Below are positions 8,319 to 17,217 of a stretch of DNA of 64,000 bases, piece after piece. The stretch comes from SHZI01 sp041396045 (GTDB taxonomy: Bacteria > Pseudomonadota > Gammaproteobacteria > Steroidobacterales > GCA-2729495), in contig JAWKZI010000007.1 of the NCBI GenBank assembly GCA_041396045.1, positions 1 to 64,000 of the forward strand, written 5' to 3'. Position 1 is the stretch's first letter, and each line of letters begins with the position of its first letter. A program made the position numbers and the translations under genes. The notes under the pieces were generated by a model that was not told the DNA's origin, made no database searches, and saw only the letters and a program-made list of their open reading frames with translations.

Positions 8319-10580
8319 TCAGAATTTGCCGTAGTAGCCTTCCTTCAATGCGTCGAACAGGTTGGCTGCCGTGTGCATTTCATCGTCATACTCGATCTCT
8401 TCATCGCCACGCAAGGTGACTTCGGAGCCGTCTTCAAGAACAAAGGTGTACTTCGTGCTCTTGAGGTCTTTCTCCTTGACCAATACACCCTGGAAAGCCT
8501 CGGGGTTGAACCTGAAGGTGGTGCAACCCTTTAATCCCTTTTCGTAGGCATACATGTAGATGTCCTTGAACTCCTCGTAGTTGAAGTCCGTCGGTACATT
8601 GGCAGTCTTGGAGATCGAGGAGTCTACCCATCGCTGGGCTGCAGCCTGTATGTCTACATGCTCCTTCGGCTTGATGTCATCGGCTGTCACGAAATAGTCG
8701 GGTAGCTGGCTTTCGCTCCGGCTTTCAGCTGCTCCACTATTCTTGTTGCCGCTACTCTGGCCGCCGCTCTGGCCGCTACTCTGGCCGCCGCTCTGGCCAC
8801 CGCTCTGGCCACCACCCTTGGCCGCGGCTGGCCCGGCGGCACCTGGCCCGGCCGCTGGATTGATCAGTTGCCTATAAGCCAGCAGCTCAAAAGACAGCAC
8901 ATCCACTTTTTCTTTGGACTTCTTGCCCTCGCGAATCACGTTACGAAAATAGTGATGCGCAAAGCTGGGCTCAATGCCGTTGCTGGCATTGTTAGCCAGC
9001 GATAGCGAAATGGTGCCAGTAGGTGCGATCGAGCTGTGATGGGTGAAACGAGCGCCGACCCGCTCCAGATCCTTCACCAGTTCCGGCGCTACTTCCGCGA
9101 CCCGCTGCATGTAGCGACTGTAGCGGGCATGCAGAATGCGGCCCGGGATACGATCGCCCAGCTTCCACCCGTCGTTGACCATCTCCGGGCGGTTGCGCAG
9201 CATTTCGCTGGTAACCGGGAACTCCTCCAGCAGGATCGGTGCGGGCCCCTTCTCTCGTGCCAGGTCCAGAGCCGTCTCCCAGCCAGCCAGCGCCATTTCA
9301 CGGGCAATATCCTCGGTGAACTTCACGGATTCTTTAGAGCCATAGCGCATCCGGAGCATCGTGAGGGTAGATCCAAGGCCCAGAAAACCCATGCCATGGC
9401 GTCGCTTGCGCAGGATTTCTTCTCGCTGCCGCTGCAGCGGCAGACCGTTCACCTCGACGACGTTGTCCAGCATCCGGGTAAATACCTTCACTACCCGATG
9501 AAATTCATCCCAGTCGAAACGCGCCGTATCGATGAAGGGGTCCAGTACAAACTTGGTGAGATTGACCGAACCCAGCAGGCAGGAACCATAGGGTGGTAAC
9601 GGTTGCTCACCGCAGGGGTTTGTGGCCCGGATATTTTCGTCGAACCAGTTGTTGTTCATCTCGTTGACACGGTCAACCAGCACAAATCCGGGTTCGGCAA
9701 AATCGTAGGTGGACGCCATGATCATGTCCCACAGGCGTCGTGCGGGCAGTTTCTTGTAGATCCGGCAGGCGACCTGCCCCAGGTCGTTCGTGATGTAGCC
9801 GGCTGTCGTGGGCCAGTCGCGCCACAAAACCTGATCCGGGTTGGCCAGATCCAGGTTGAATTGTTCGACCTGCCGCTCGTCCAGGGGAAAGGCCAGTGCC
9901 CAGTCCAGGTTGAGTTTGACGGCCTGCATGAAGCCGTCGGTCACCAGCAGCGACAGATTGAACTGGCGCAGTCGACCGTCTTCGCGCTTGGCGCGGATGA
10001 AATCGAGCACATCGGGATGACCGACGTCGAAGGTGCCCATCTGCGCGCCGCGGCGTCCACCGGCTGATGAAACCGTAAAACACATCTTGTCGTAGATATC
10101 CATGAAGGACATCGGGCCTGATGTGTGTGCGCCAGCGCCGGATACATAAGCGCCTTTGGGACGCAAAGTGGAGAACTCATAACCGATACCACAACCGGCC
10201 TTCAGCGTGAGGCCCGCTTCGTGAACCTTGGTCAGAATGTCCTGCATCGAATCGCCAATCGTGCCGGATACCGTGCAGTTGATCGTCGAGGTTGCCGGCT
10301 TGTGCTGTCGTGCGCCGGCGTTGGACATGATTCGTCCGGCCGGGATGGCGCCACGTCGCAGCGCCCAAAGGAACTGCTCAAACCAGCGGTCCCGGTCTCC
10401 TTCTGCCTCCACGTCGGCCAGCGCCCTGGCAACCCGCTTGAAGGTATCGTCCATGGTTTCATCGAGGACGTCGCCAGACTTGGCCTTCAAACGATACTTC
10501 TTGTCCCAGATGTCGATGGCGGCTTCCTGGAAGCCGATAGTAATCGCCCTGGAATTTTCCACTTGTACTGCCGATTTCAT
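8319..10580 (-). CDS. nrdJa: Adenosylcobalamin-dependent (class II) ribonucleotide reductase, large subunit
   Basis: The protein (753 residues from ATG 10580) is the catalytic part of a B12-dependent ribonucleotide reductase. It makes dNTP precursors with or without oxygen. Recognisable motifs are NCTVSGTIGDSM, NPCGEQPLPPYGSC (the active-site NPCGEQ) and APTGTISL. The frame extends to 10730, but the extra 50 residues are Pro/Ala-rich and unlike the family. ATG 10580 follows a purine-rich GGGGGCAGGG and starts at MKSAVQVENS. About residues 575-622 form a low-complexity Gly/Ser/Gln linker with repeated SGGQ units, an unusual insert between the barrel and the C-terminal segment. NrdR-box-like sites lie upstream. 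Confidence 0.92.
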   Translation of the reverse strand: MKSAVQVENSRAITIGFQEAAIDIWDKKYRLKAKSGDVLDETMDDTFKRVARALADVEAEGDRDRWFEQFLWALRRGAIPAGRIMSNAGARQHKPATSTINCTVSGTIGDSMQDILTKVHEAGLTLKAGCGIGYEFSTLRPKGAYVSGAGAHTSGPMSFMDIYDKMCFTVSSAGGRRGAQMGTFDVGHPDVLDFIRAKREDGRLRQFNLSLLVTDGFMQAVKLNLDWALAFPLDERQVEQFNLDLANPDQVLWRDWPTTAGYITNDLGQVACRIYKKLPARRLWDMIMASTYDFAEPGFVLVDRVNEMNNNWFDENIRATNPCGEQPLPPYGSCLLGSVNLTKFVLDPFIDTARFDWDEFHRVVKVFTRMLDNVVEVNGLPLQRQREEILRKRRHGMGFLGLGSTLTMLRMRYGSKESVKFTEDIAREMALAGWETALDLAREKGPAPILLEEFPVTSEMLRNRPEMVNDGWKLGDRIPGRILHARYSRYMQRVAEVAPELVKDLERVGARFTHHSSIAPTGTISLSLANNASNGIEPSFAHHYFRNVIREGKKSKEKVDVLSFELLAYRQLINPAAGPGAAGPAAAKGGGQSGGQSGGQSSGQSGGQSSGNKNSGAAESRSESQLPDYFVTADDIKPKEHVDIQAAAQRWVDSSISKTANVPTDFNYEEFKDIYMYAYEKGLKGCTTFRFNPEAFQGVLVKEKDLKSTKYTFVLEDGSEVTLRGDEEIEYDDEMHTAANLFDALKEGYYGKF

Positions 10581-10724
10581 GTTGGACCCTGCCCCCTGCA
10601 CCAGTCCGTGAGTTGCCGGCGCTGCTGGCCGGTATCCCTGATTGTCCGATTTGCCAACTCGCGCCGGCGACAAAGAAGCCGGCGGCTTCAGTCCCGGCGG
10701 CGGCGATTTCTGGCGAAAATGCTG

Positions 10725-10740
10725 GCACAAGATGTTGTGC
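10725..10740. promoter_or_regulatory. NrdR-box-like palindrome upstream of nrdJa
   Basis: GCACAAGATGTTGTGC fits the CACWANATNTWGTG core of NrdR boxes, with 14 of its 16 bases symmetric outside the two-base mismatch. It lies 145 bp upstream of the nrdJa start. NrdR represses ribonucleotide reductase genes when ATP or dATP is bound. Assignment is by motif only. Confidence 0.5.
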
Positions 10741-10906
10741 CCGCATCAAGCGGTACATTAGGCACCAGGCCGAATAGTGTCAAGAAATTTGTCACCTCGG
10801 AAAACTCCGTACTTTTATTTAAAAATCAATTATTTGTATAAATATTGACCAACCATCTTGATATGAAAACGGGCCGCCATGAACCATCCGGCCGCATTAT
10901 CCTGCA

Positions 10907-10922
10907 ACACAAGATGTTGCGA
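10907..10922. promoter_or_regulatory. Second, degenerate NrdR-box-like site
   Basis: This site shares the 12-mer CACAAGATGTTG with the site at 10725 but has a weaker right half (CGA instead of TGC). The centre-to-centre distance is 182 bp, much longer than the short spacing of classical paired NrdR boxes. It could act through looping or be a chance partial copy. Confidence 0.35.
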
Positions 10923-11057
10923 TCTGCAGCCCCCAGGCCACCCACCGCTTACCCACAGCTTTTACACATGCCCGGAGACCGCAGGGATCAGCTTCCCGGG
11001 GCAGGAAACCCGCTATGATTCCGCGTTCCCGCTCCAGAATTCAGAAGGTTTTTGCGC

Positions 11058-12458
11058 ATGACAGGAGTCAACGCCCAGGCGGCTACTGCCCGGATTTTGC
11101 TAAGCATCATCGTCAGCCTGACAATGGCCGCAGTCGCAAATGCCCAGATCCCGGTCACCATCGGTAATCAGGAAGTCCCATCGCTGGCGCCGCTCGTCAA
11201 ACAGGTAGAGCCGGCGGTGGTCAGCATAGCGACCAAAGGAACTGTCAGCGCAGCCGCGAACCCGTTGATGGAAGATCCATTCTTCCGGCGGTTCTTTGGC
11301 TTTCCCGAACAGCAACAGCAACAACGCCGCCGGCGGGAGGTGCAGAGTGCGGGCTCCGGCGTCATCGTGGACGCCGCCAAGGGCTACATCCTCACCAATA
11401 ATCATGTCGTTGAGAACGCTGAAGAAATAGAAGTCGTACTGCACGACAACCGCAATCTGAAGGCCGAAGTGGTAGGCACCGACCCAGGCACCGATATTGC
11501 CGTGCTGCAAGTCGAGGATGCCAAGAACCTGGTGCAGATGAAGCTTGGCAACTCGGATGACGTGGAGGTTGGCGATTTCGTTCTGGCCATCGGCAACCCT
11601 TTCGGCCTGCAACACACGGTCACATCGGGAATCGTCAGCGCACTGGGCCGCAGCGGCATCAATCCGGACGGCTATGAAGACTTCATTCAGACCGACGCAT
11701 CGATCAATCCAGGCAACTCGGGCGGTGCCCTGGTCAATCTCAAAGGCGAACTCGTCGGCATCAATTCGGCAATCTTCAGTAACAGCGGCGGCAACATCGG
11801 CATCGGCTTTGCCATTCCGGTGAATATTGCCAAGTCGATCATGAGCCAGATTCTGCAGTTCGGCGAAGTAAGACGCGGACTGCTCGGCGTCAGCATCTCG
11901 GACTTCAATGCCGACAGTGCCAAGGCTTATGGCGTTGAAGGAACCGCTGAGGGCGCGCTCGTACAGGAAGTCGTGGCCGGTTCAGCAGCCGAGAAGGCCG
12001 GCATTGCAGTCGGCGATGTGATCGTCGGCATAGATGGCCAGCACATCAAGGGTGCTTCCGACCTGCGTAATACGGTTGGCCTCAAGCGCAGCGGCGACAA
12101 AGTACGTGTTGAGGTCATTCGTGACGGCAAGCCCCGCCAGATTACGGCAATGTTGAGCGAACTCAGCAATGCATTGCCCCTGAATGGCGAAGACATCCAC
12201 CCCGGACTCGGCGGTGCCGCGCTCAGCAATCATGAGGGCAAGGCAGACCAGTTTGCCGGTCCCGGCGTACGCGTGGATTCAGTCGAACCCGGCAGTCCGG
12301 CAGCCCAGGCCGGGCTGCTCGCTGATGACATTATCGTGTCGGTGAACAGGCTGCGCGTCCGCAACGTGCGTGAATTGCAGCAGGCGGCAAGTCAGCAAAA
12401 CCTTCTGATGCTCAGTATCCGGCGCGGCAATCGGAATCTGCTGCTGCAGATTCGTTGA
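11058..12458 (+). CDS. DegP/DegQ/MucD-type periplasmic serine protease (HtrA family)
   Basis: This 466-residue protein has a signal peptide (cleavage likely after AAVANA), a trypsin-like domain and two PDZ domains (about 265-350 and 375-460). The catalytic triad is visible as H116 (TNNHVV), D146 (GTDIAV) and S221 (GNSGGA). A Gln/Arg-rich loop near residues 84-95 matches the LA loop of the family. HtrA proteases degrade or refold damaged envelope proteins. A TTG at 11052 is also in frame, but ATG 11058 has AGAAGG nine bases upstream. Its 3' end overlaps the convergent aminopeptidase gene by 47 bp. DegQ, DegP and MucD cannot be told apart from the sequence alone. Confidence 0.9.
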   Translation: MTGVNAQAATARILLSIIVSLTMAAVANAQIPVTIGNQEVPSLAPLVKQVEPAVVSIATKGTVSAAANPLMEDPFFRRFFGFPEQQQQQRRRREVQSAGSGVIVDAAKGYILTNNHVVENAEEIEVVLHDNRNLKAEVVGTDPGTDIAVLQVEDAKNLVQMKLGNSDDVEVGDFVLAIGNPFGLQHTVTSGIVSALGRSGINPDGYEDFIQTDASINPGNSGGALVNLKGELVGINSAIFSNSGGNIGIGFAIPVNIAKSIMSQILQFGEVRRGLLGVSISDFNADSAKAYGVEGTAEGALVQEVVAGSAAEKAGIAVGDVIVGIDGQHIKGASDLRNTVGLKRSGDKVRVEVIRDGKPRQITAMLSELSNALPLNGEDIHPGLGGAALSNHEGKADQFAGPGVRVDSVEPGSPAAQAGLLADDIIVSVNRLRVRNVRELQQAASQQNLLMLSIRRGNRNLLLQIR

Positions 12459-13595
12459 CGCTGGAGCGGGCTGCAATCGATGCCGTCAGCGTATGCAGGC
12501 GCTCTGCTCGCTGCTCTGGCTTCAGGCTCGCGAGTTGCACCACATCAGCGTAGAACTGGCTGAGGTTGCCGTCATCCTGCGCAAGCAGCGCACGGAAGGC
12601 TGGCACTTCGTCATCGTAAGATGCGAGTGCGGCAAGGCGGGCGTTATTCAGACGTGCATCAAACCAGCCATCGAACCGCAATGCATCTTCGGGGTTGCGG
12701 GTGGTGGTGTCGCCTCTGTTGCGGTCGGCAAGGGCCAGTCGGCCCGCAACGAGGCATACCGGGCTCGCGACTCTGCAAACGCGGCCTGGCGCGCAGTGCG
12801 GCGCTCGGCCGTGGTGATGCCCGGTGCCGCATACACCTTCGCCAGTGTCTGGCGTAGCGCCGGAAGTATCGTCAACGCCTGCGACCGTCGGTGCTGCTGA
12901 CGCCTGAAGCCACACAAGGCAACCGTGTCACCGCGAGCCGCCAGCCAACGCTCAGTACCCTCGATCTGAACAAAGGTTGCGAAACCTTCATTGAAACGGG
13001 TGTCACCTGGCAGAAACACCTTCTCGTGGGCCAGCTCGTGAAACAGGATACCCACCAGGTCTGTGTCGCTACCGCCCAGCATCGTGCTCAGGATCGGATC
13101 GGCAAACCACCCCAGAGTCGAGTAGGCAGCCACGCCACCCACGAATACGTCGTTACCTTGCTCGGCCAGACCCTCGGCGAATCTGCGCGCCTTGCGCTCG
13201 CTGAACCAGCCGCGATAGGCGGCGCACCCCGCAACGGGATAGCACCATTCCACGGGTTTCAGGGAAAACTCCGGGGCGGCGAACACGTTCCAGACCACTG
13301 CCGGGCGATCCAGTGCAGCATATGCGTGGTAGCTCCTGCTGGCCGGCAAGCCGAGTTGCAGGCGAGCGAACAGCAGCGCGTTATCGGCAACCAGAAGCTG
13401 TCGTCGGGTCTCTGCCAGGGTATGCGGGTCCGCCAGGACCTGCTCCAGCGGTACGCGAGACCGCATCAGGGCTACCTGGCCGGCGGCGGCCTGCAGATAG
13501 TAGCCGGCGCTACAACCTGTGATTCCGACCAACACGGCTGCAAGCCAGATGCAACGCAGCCCTGGCCGGACATCAATGCGTCCGTAACGAATCAT
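12412..13595 (-). pseudogene. Predicted lipoprotein aminopeptidase (Aminopep family, PF10023-like), frameshifted near its C-terminus
   Basis: From ATG 13595 the protein starts with a lipoprotein signal (lipobox ITGC). It continues with the conserved GYYLQ segment, GGVAAYSTLGWF and the zinc-protease motif FHELAHE with downstream FNEGFATFVQ. This predicted metallopeptidase family is common in proteobacteria but has no firm substrate. The first frame runs through PPPATPKMHC and stops at 12648. The family C-terminus (RFDGWFDARLNNARL to FYADVVQLA) is found in another frame and ends at 12412. The switch lies between about 12690 and 12725, within a run of ACC repeats and C tracts. The catalytic part is intact, so a sequencing indel is quite possible. 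Confidence 0.75.
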
Positions 13596-13744
13596 CAGAT
13601 GATGGTGATTGGCAGACAGTGCTTCACTTGAAGACCTTTCACCGGGGTTTTTCACCGCAAATCATTCAGTGGCGATCATTCCGACGCGATTTGGCCCGTG
13701 CAACATGGCCGGTGCCGTCATCATGAAGCGCCGAGGATAGCGGC

Positions 13745-13750
13745 TACAAT
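13745..13750 (+). promoter_or_regulatory. -10 element (TACAAT) placed for a leaderless cca transcript
   Basis: TACAAT lies six bases before the cca ATG (13757), and there is no Shine-Dalgarno sequence. Transcription would therefore start at or next to the initiation codon. I see no strong -35 element. Confidence 0.45.
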
Positions 13751-13756
13751 TCGACC

Positions 13757-15061
13757 ATGCAGATCTACCTCGTCGGCGGTGCTGTGCGCGATCAGTTGCT
13801 CGGCCTCCCGGTGCGGGAGCGGGACTGGGTGGTCGTTGGCGCGACGCCAGCCGAGATGGAGGCATTGGGTTACCGGCGCGTGGGCCGCGACTTCCCGGTG
13901 TACTTGCATCCGGAAACCAACGAGGAATATGCGCTGGCACGTACCGAACGCAAAACGGGACCCGGTTACCGCGGATTTGCCGTGCAGTCCGAACGTTCGG
14001 TCACCCTGGAAGAGGACCTTACCCGGCGAGACCTGACCATCAATGCCATGGCCCGCAGCGACGATGGCCAGATACTGGATCCGACTGGCGGGCAGGCACA
14101 TCTGGCAGCCCGCCTGCTGCATCACGTATCGGATGCCTTTCGCGAAGACCCCGTGCGTATCCTGCGCGTTGCGCGCTTCGCTGCGCGGTTTCACAACCTC
14201 GGGTTCCGGGTAGCGCCGGCCACGATGGCGTTGATGAAGTCGATGGTGGACACCGGTGAAGTCGCCAGTCTGGTTGCTGAACGCGTCTGGCAGGAAACTG
14301 TCACTGCGCTGTCTGCGCCCAGACCGGATACCTATTTTCAGGTTCTCCGCGACTGTGGGGCACTGGCAGTGATCTTCCCCGAAGTAGATGCCTTGTTCGG
14401 CGTGCCACAACCTGCGCGCTGGCACCCGGAAGTCGACACTGGAATTCACGTGATGCTGGCCTTGCGCGAGGCTGCCCGTCGTTCATTCAGCACTGAAGTA
14501 CGGTTTGCGGTTCTGACCCATGACCTCGGCAAGGCGACAACGCCTGCAGCAGAACTTCCGGCACATCACGGTCACGAAGACCGCGGTGTCAGTCTCGTTG
14601 TGGCACTTTGCCAGCGGCTGGCCATTCCAAATCGCTTTCGGGATCTGGCCGTTGCGGTGGCCCGCGACCACGGCCTGGCTCATCGCGCCCTGGAACTGAA
14701 ACCGCGAACACTGCTCAGCCTGCTGGAGCGACTGGACGCGTTCCGACGCGGACATCGCGTAACCGCGTTTCTGGATGCCTGCGAATCGGATGCGCGGGGT
14801 CGGACCGGCCTGGAAAACACACCCTATCCACAACGCAGGCTGATTGAACAGTGCTGGCAGGCGGCCCTGGCCATCAACAGCCGTACTGTCCTGCCCGGTC
14901 CGTCGGCCGGTCCGTCGGCCAGCCCATCGCCGACGGACACACCCATTGGTGAAGCGCTGAGTGGTGAAGCCATCGGGCGGGCCATCCAGGATGCGCGCCT
15001 CAAGGCGATAACAGACACCAAAGCCGCCTTCATGGACGAACTCAACCGTTCCAGAAAATGA
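13757..15061 (+). CDS. cca: Multifunctional CCA-adding tRNA nucleotidyltransferase
   Basis: This 434-residue class II CCA enzyme has an N-terminal nucleotidyltransferase head with GGAVRDQLLG and RERDWVVVG, and the family motif RRDLTINAMA near residue 95. The C-terminal HD domain (LTHDLGKATTP, near residue 255) is typical of gammaproteobacterial enzymes that also have phosphatase/phosphodiesterase activity. It adds or repairs the 3' CCA of tRNAs. The tail (about 375-415) is a low-complexity Pro/Ser/Gly stretch. The last 20 bases overlap the convergent uppP gene. Confidence 0.93.
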   Translation: MQIYLVGGAVRDQLLGLPVRERDWVVVGATPAEMEALGYRRVGRDFPVYLHPETNEEYALARTERKTGPGYRGFAVQSERSVTLEEDLTRRDLTINAMARSDDGQILDPTGGQAHLAARLLHHVSDAFREDPVRILRVARFAARFHNLGFRVAPATMALMKSMVDTGEVASLVAERVWQETVTALSAPRPDTYFQVLRDCGALAVIFPEVDALFGVPQPARWHPEVDTGIHVMLALREAARRSFSTEVRFAVLTHDLGKATTPAAELPAHHGHEDRGVSLVVALCQRLAIPNRFRDLAVAVARDHGLAHRALELKPRTLLSLLERLDAFRRGHRVTAFLDACESDARGRTGLENTPYPQRRLIEQCWQAALAINSRTVLPGPSAGPSASPSPTDTPIGEALSGEAIGRAIQDARLKAITDTKAAFMDELNRSRK

Positions 15062-15854
15062 ACAAGAGCGCCCCGGCAAAGAGCAGCCGGTAGATTGCAA
15101 ATGGCGCCATGCCGATGCGCCCCACGATTCTCAGCATCACCGAAATACAAAAATAGGCAGTGAGCGCCGCCGTTGCCACACCGGCCGCCACCAGGCCCCA
15201 GGCGACCGGTTCCGAACCGGTCACCATTTCGAATCCCTCGAGCAGCGATGCCGCCAGAATGATGGGAATCGACATCAGAAAGGAAAAGCGGGTCGCGGCC
15301 TCGCGTGACAGACCCAGAAACAGACTGGCGGTAATGGTGATCCCGGACCGGGACGTGCCCGGGATCAGCGCCAGCGCCTGTGCACAACCAACCAGCAGCG
15401 CCCTGGAAAGCGTGATGTTGCGTTCATCGTTGACGGCACCCCGGCGCCAGTCCGTTATCCACATCAGTGCCCCGAAGAACGCTGTAGTACCGGCAATCAG
15501 CAGTGGTGAGCGAAGCTCCGCCTCCACGTAGCCCTTGAACAGCAACCCGACGATGCCGGCGGGTATGGTGGCCACCAAAACCGCCCAGCCGAGATGGGCG
15601 TCGGCGGCATTATGGGCCTGTCGGAAGAACTGGCGCAGCATCTCGCGAGGAACCGCCAGTACTTCGCGCCGGAAATACAGCATCACCGCGATCAGGGTGC
15701 CGAAATGCAGGGCGACATCGAAAGCCAGACCCTGGTCGGTCCACCCCATCAGACGCGGTATCAGGATCAGGTGCCCCGAGCTCGATATGGGCCAGAACTC
15801 GGTGAGTCCTTGCACGACCGCCAGCACCAGCGCCTGCAGCAGATCCACGTTCAA
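15042..15854 (-). CDS. uppP: Undecaprenyl-diphosphatase
   Basis: This 270-residue polytopic membrane protein belongs to the BacA/UppP family. It carries the two family signatures, GLTEFWPISSSGH (residues about 16-28) and PGTSRSGITI (about 165-174), which form the active site. It dephosphorylates undecaprenyl diphosphate to recycle the carrier lipid for peptidoglycan and O-antigen synthesis, and overexpression gives bacitracin resistance in other species. It converges with cca, with a 20-bp overlap. Confidence 0.95.
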   Translation of the reverse strand: MNVDLLQALVLAVVQGLTEFWPISSSGHLILIPRLMGWTDQGLAFDVALHFGTLIAVMLYFRREVLAVPREMLRQFFRQAHNAADAHLGWAVLVATIPAGIVGLLFKGYVEAELRSPLLIAGTTAFFGALMWITDWRRGAVNDERNITLSRALLVGCAQALALIPGTSRSGITITASLFLGLSREAATRFSFLMSIPIILAASLLEGFEMVTGSEPVAWGLVAAGVATAALTAYFCISVMLRIVGRIGMAPFAIYRLLFAGALLFIFWNG

Positions 15855-15948
15855 CTATCCCGGCCATAAAACCGCGGCCACCGTACCGGAAAGCACCGGA
15901 CTGCGACAGGCCGCGGTCTGCATTTTGCTGTCTGGCTACAACCCGGAG

Positions 15949-17118
15949 CTAAAGACGATCGCGCAGGTCCCGCACCGTTAGCGGAAATTCAGGAACGAAA
16001 TTCCGGGCAAGAGCCAGCACCTTGAAGCGCTCACCCATCTCGCCCGGCATGAGCAGGCGCTGAATTTCCTGACGCTCGCGCCATTGGTGTGCATCTGCGG
16101 GCACACCGGGTGTGCTCTGGTCCAGTACGCCGGATGCCAGCAGCGCATGCGCCTGGGTTCCGTAGGCAGCTACAGGCATGCCCACGCGGTCGGCAATATC
16201 TGCAACTGCGGAAAAGTCGACCCACGCAGTCAGATCCTGCAGGCCGGGATTGCGGAATGGATCGGTATGCATGCGATGACGAAAGTGACAAGCCAGGGTC
16301 CCGGTGTTTCGGTCCGGGTGATAGATCTCCCGCCGTGTCCCCCCGTAATCGATAAAGACTACAAGTCCGCGCTGCAGGGATCCCAGTAGCGACTGCAGCC
16401 ACCCGTCGAACTGCAGACAGATCTCCGAGACATAGCCGTCCGGCAATGCCTCGCCCAGCTTCTCCTGCAAGTCGACAACGGCTTTGCGCAGCGGCCCGGG
16501 TGCCGCACGCTCGGCCCAGCGCAACTCACCGCCCGAATGGGTAACGCCAAGTTGAAATACCGAACCGGCGCGCAACCGGAAGCGTTCCACCGGCTGGGCA
16601 TCCAGCACCTCATTGGCCAGCACGACGCCATTGACTGGCGAAGCCGGCAGTTCGTCCAGCCAGCTCAGGCGTGCAGCGAGGTCCGGAACCCGGTTCGCCA
16701 GGGTGCGCGCCTGACGTTCGCGCAGGTCGCCACTCACCTCAAGCAGGTAATAGTGCTCCGGCGGCTGGTCACGCAGCGTGTTCAACAGGTCGGCGGCAAG
16801 CGCGCCAGAGCCGCCACCAACTTCCAGGACGACGCCACCGCCGAGTTGAGCCAGCGTGGCGCTGACAATGCGGGCCATGCACCGCGCAAACACCGTGCCC
16901 ATTTCGGGGGCGGTAATGAAATCTCCATCGACGCCGAACTTCCGGGCACCCGCACTGTAGTAACCGAGCCCGGGCGCATACAGCACCAGTGCCATGTAAT
17001 CGGCGAACGACAGAAACCCGCCACCTTCAGCAATCTGATTTACCACTGCCGCACGCACTTTGCTGCTCTGGGCGAGCCCGGCAGCGGATGGTGCTGGCAG
17101 TTCTGATGCACTATGCAT
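15949..17118 (-). CDS. MidA/NDUFAF7-family SAM-dependent methyltransferase
   Basis: This 389-residue protein matches the family of mitochondrial complex I assembly arginine methyltransferases (NDUFAF7/MidA, PF02636). It has the N-terminal GFLSFADYMALVLYAPGLGYY segment, a SAM-binding loop LEVGGGSGALA, and VFIDYGGTRREIYHPDR. The mitochondrial homologue methylates a complex I subunit, whereas the bacterial substrates are not established. It is transcribed divergently from the pteridine reductase gene 99 bp away. Confidence 0.8.
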   Translation of the reverse strand: MHSASELPAPSAAGLAQSSKVRAAVVNQIAEGGGFLSFADYMALVLYAPGLGYYSAGARKFGVDGDFITAPEMGTVFARCMARIVSATLAQLGGGVVLEVGGGSGALAADLLNTLRDQPPEHYYLLEVSGDLRERQARTLANRVPDLAARLSWLDELPASPVNGVVLANEVLDAQPVERFRLRAGSVFQLGVTHSGGELRWAERAAPGPLRKAVVDLQEKLGEALPDGYVSEICLQFDGWLQSLLGSLQRGLVVFIDYGGTRREIYHPDRNTGTLACHFRHRMHTDPFRNPGLQDLTAWVDFSAVADIADRVGMPVAAYGTQAHALLASGVLDQSTPGVPADAHQWRERQEIQRLLMPGEMGERFKVLALARNFVPEFPLTVRDLRDRL

Positions 17119-17217
17119 GGTGGTGTAATCTTAGCGGCACAGAGTCGCGGCAGCGCCGATTGCTGTTCGCAGACAGGTTTCCGCCAGAAGGCACAACTCG
17201 ATGATCAGGCAAACGCG

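Larger units (their letters stand above)
10581..11057. other. Divergent intergenic region between nrdJa and the HtrA-like protease gene
   Basis: About 480 bp without a convincing gene. It holds the two NrdR-box-like sites and an A/T-rich block at 10790-10865, which must contain the promoters for the two divergent genes. TATGAT at 11014-11019 could be a -10 element for the protease gene, but I see no good -35. No cobalamin riboswitch is recognisable. Confidence 0.5.

Noticed and set aside
8745..8830. Possible intein or mobile insertion in nrdJa
   Set aside because: The segment is only a low-complexity SGGQ linker with no intein or endonuclease motifs.
10581..11057. Cobalamin riboswitch upstream of the B12-dependent reductase
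   Set aside because: I could find no B12-box-like core. NrdR-box-like sites are the only signals I can support.
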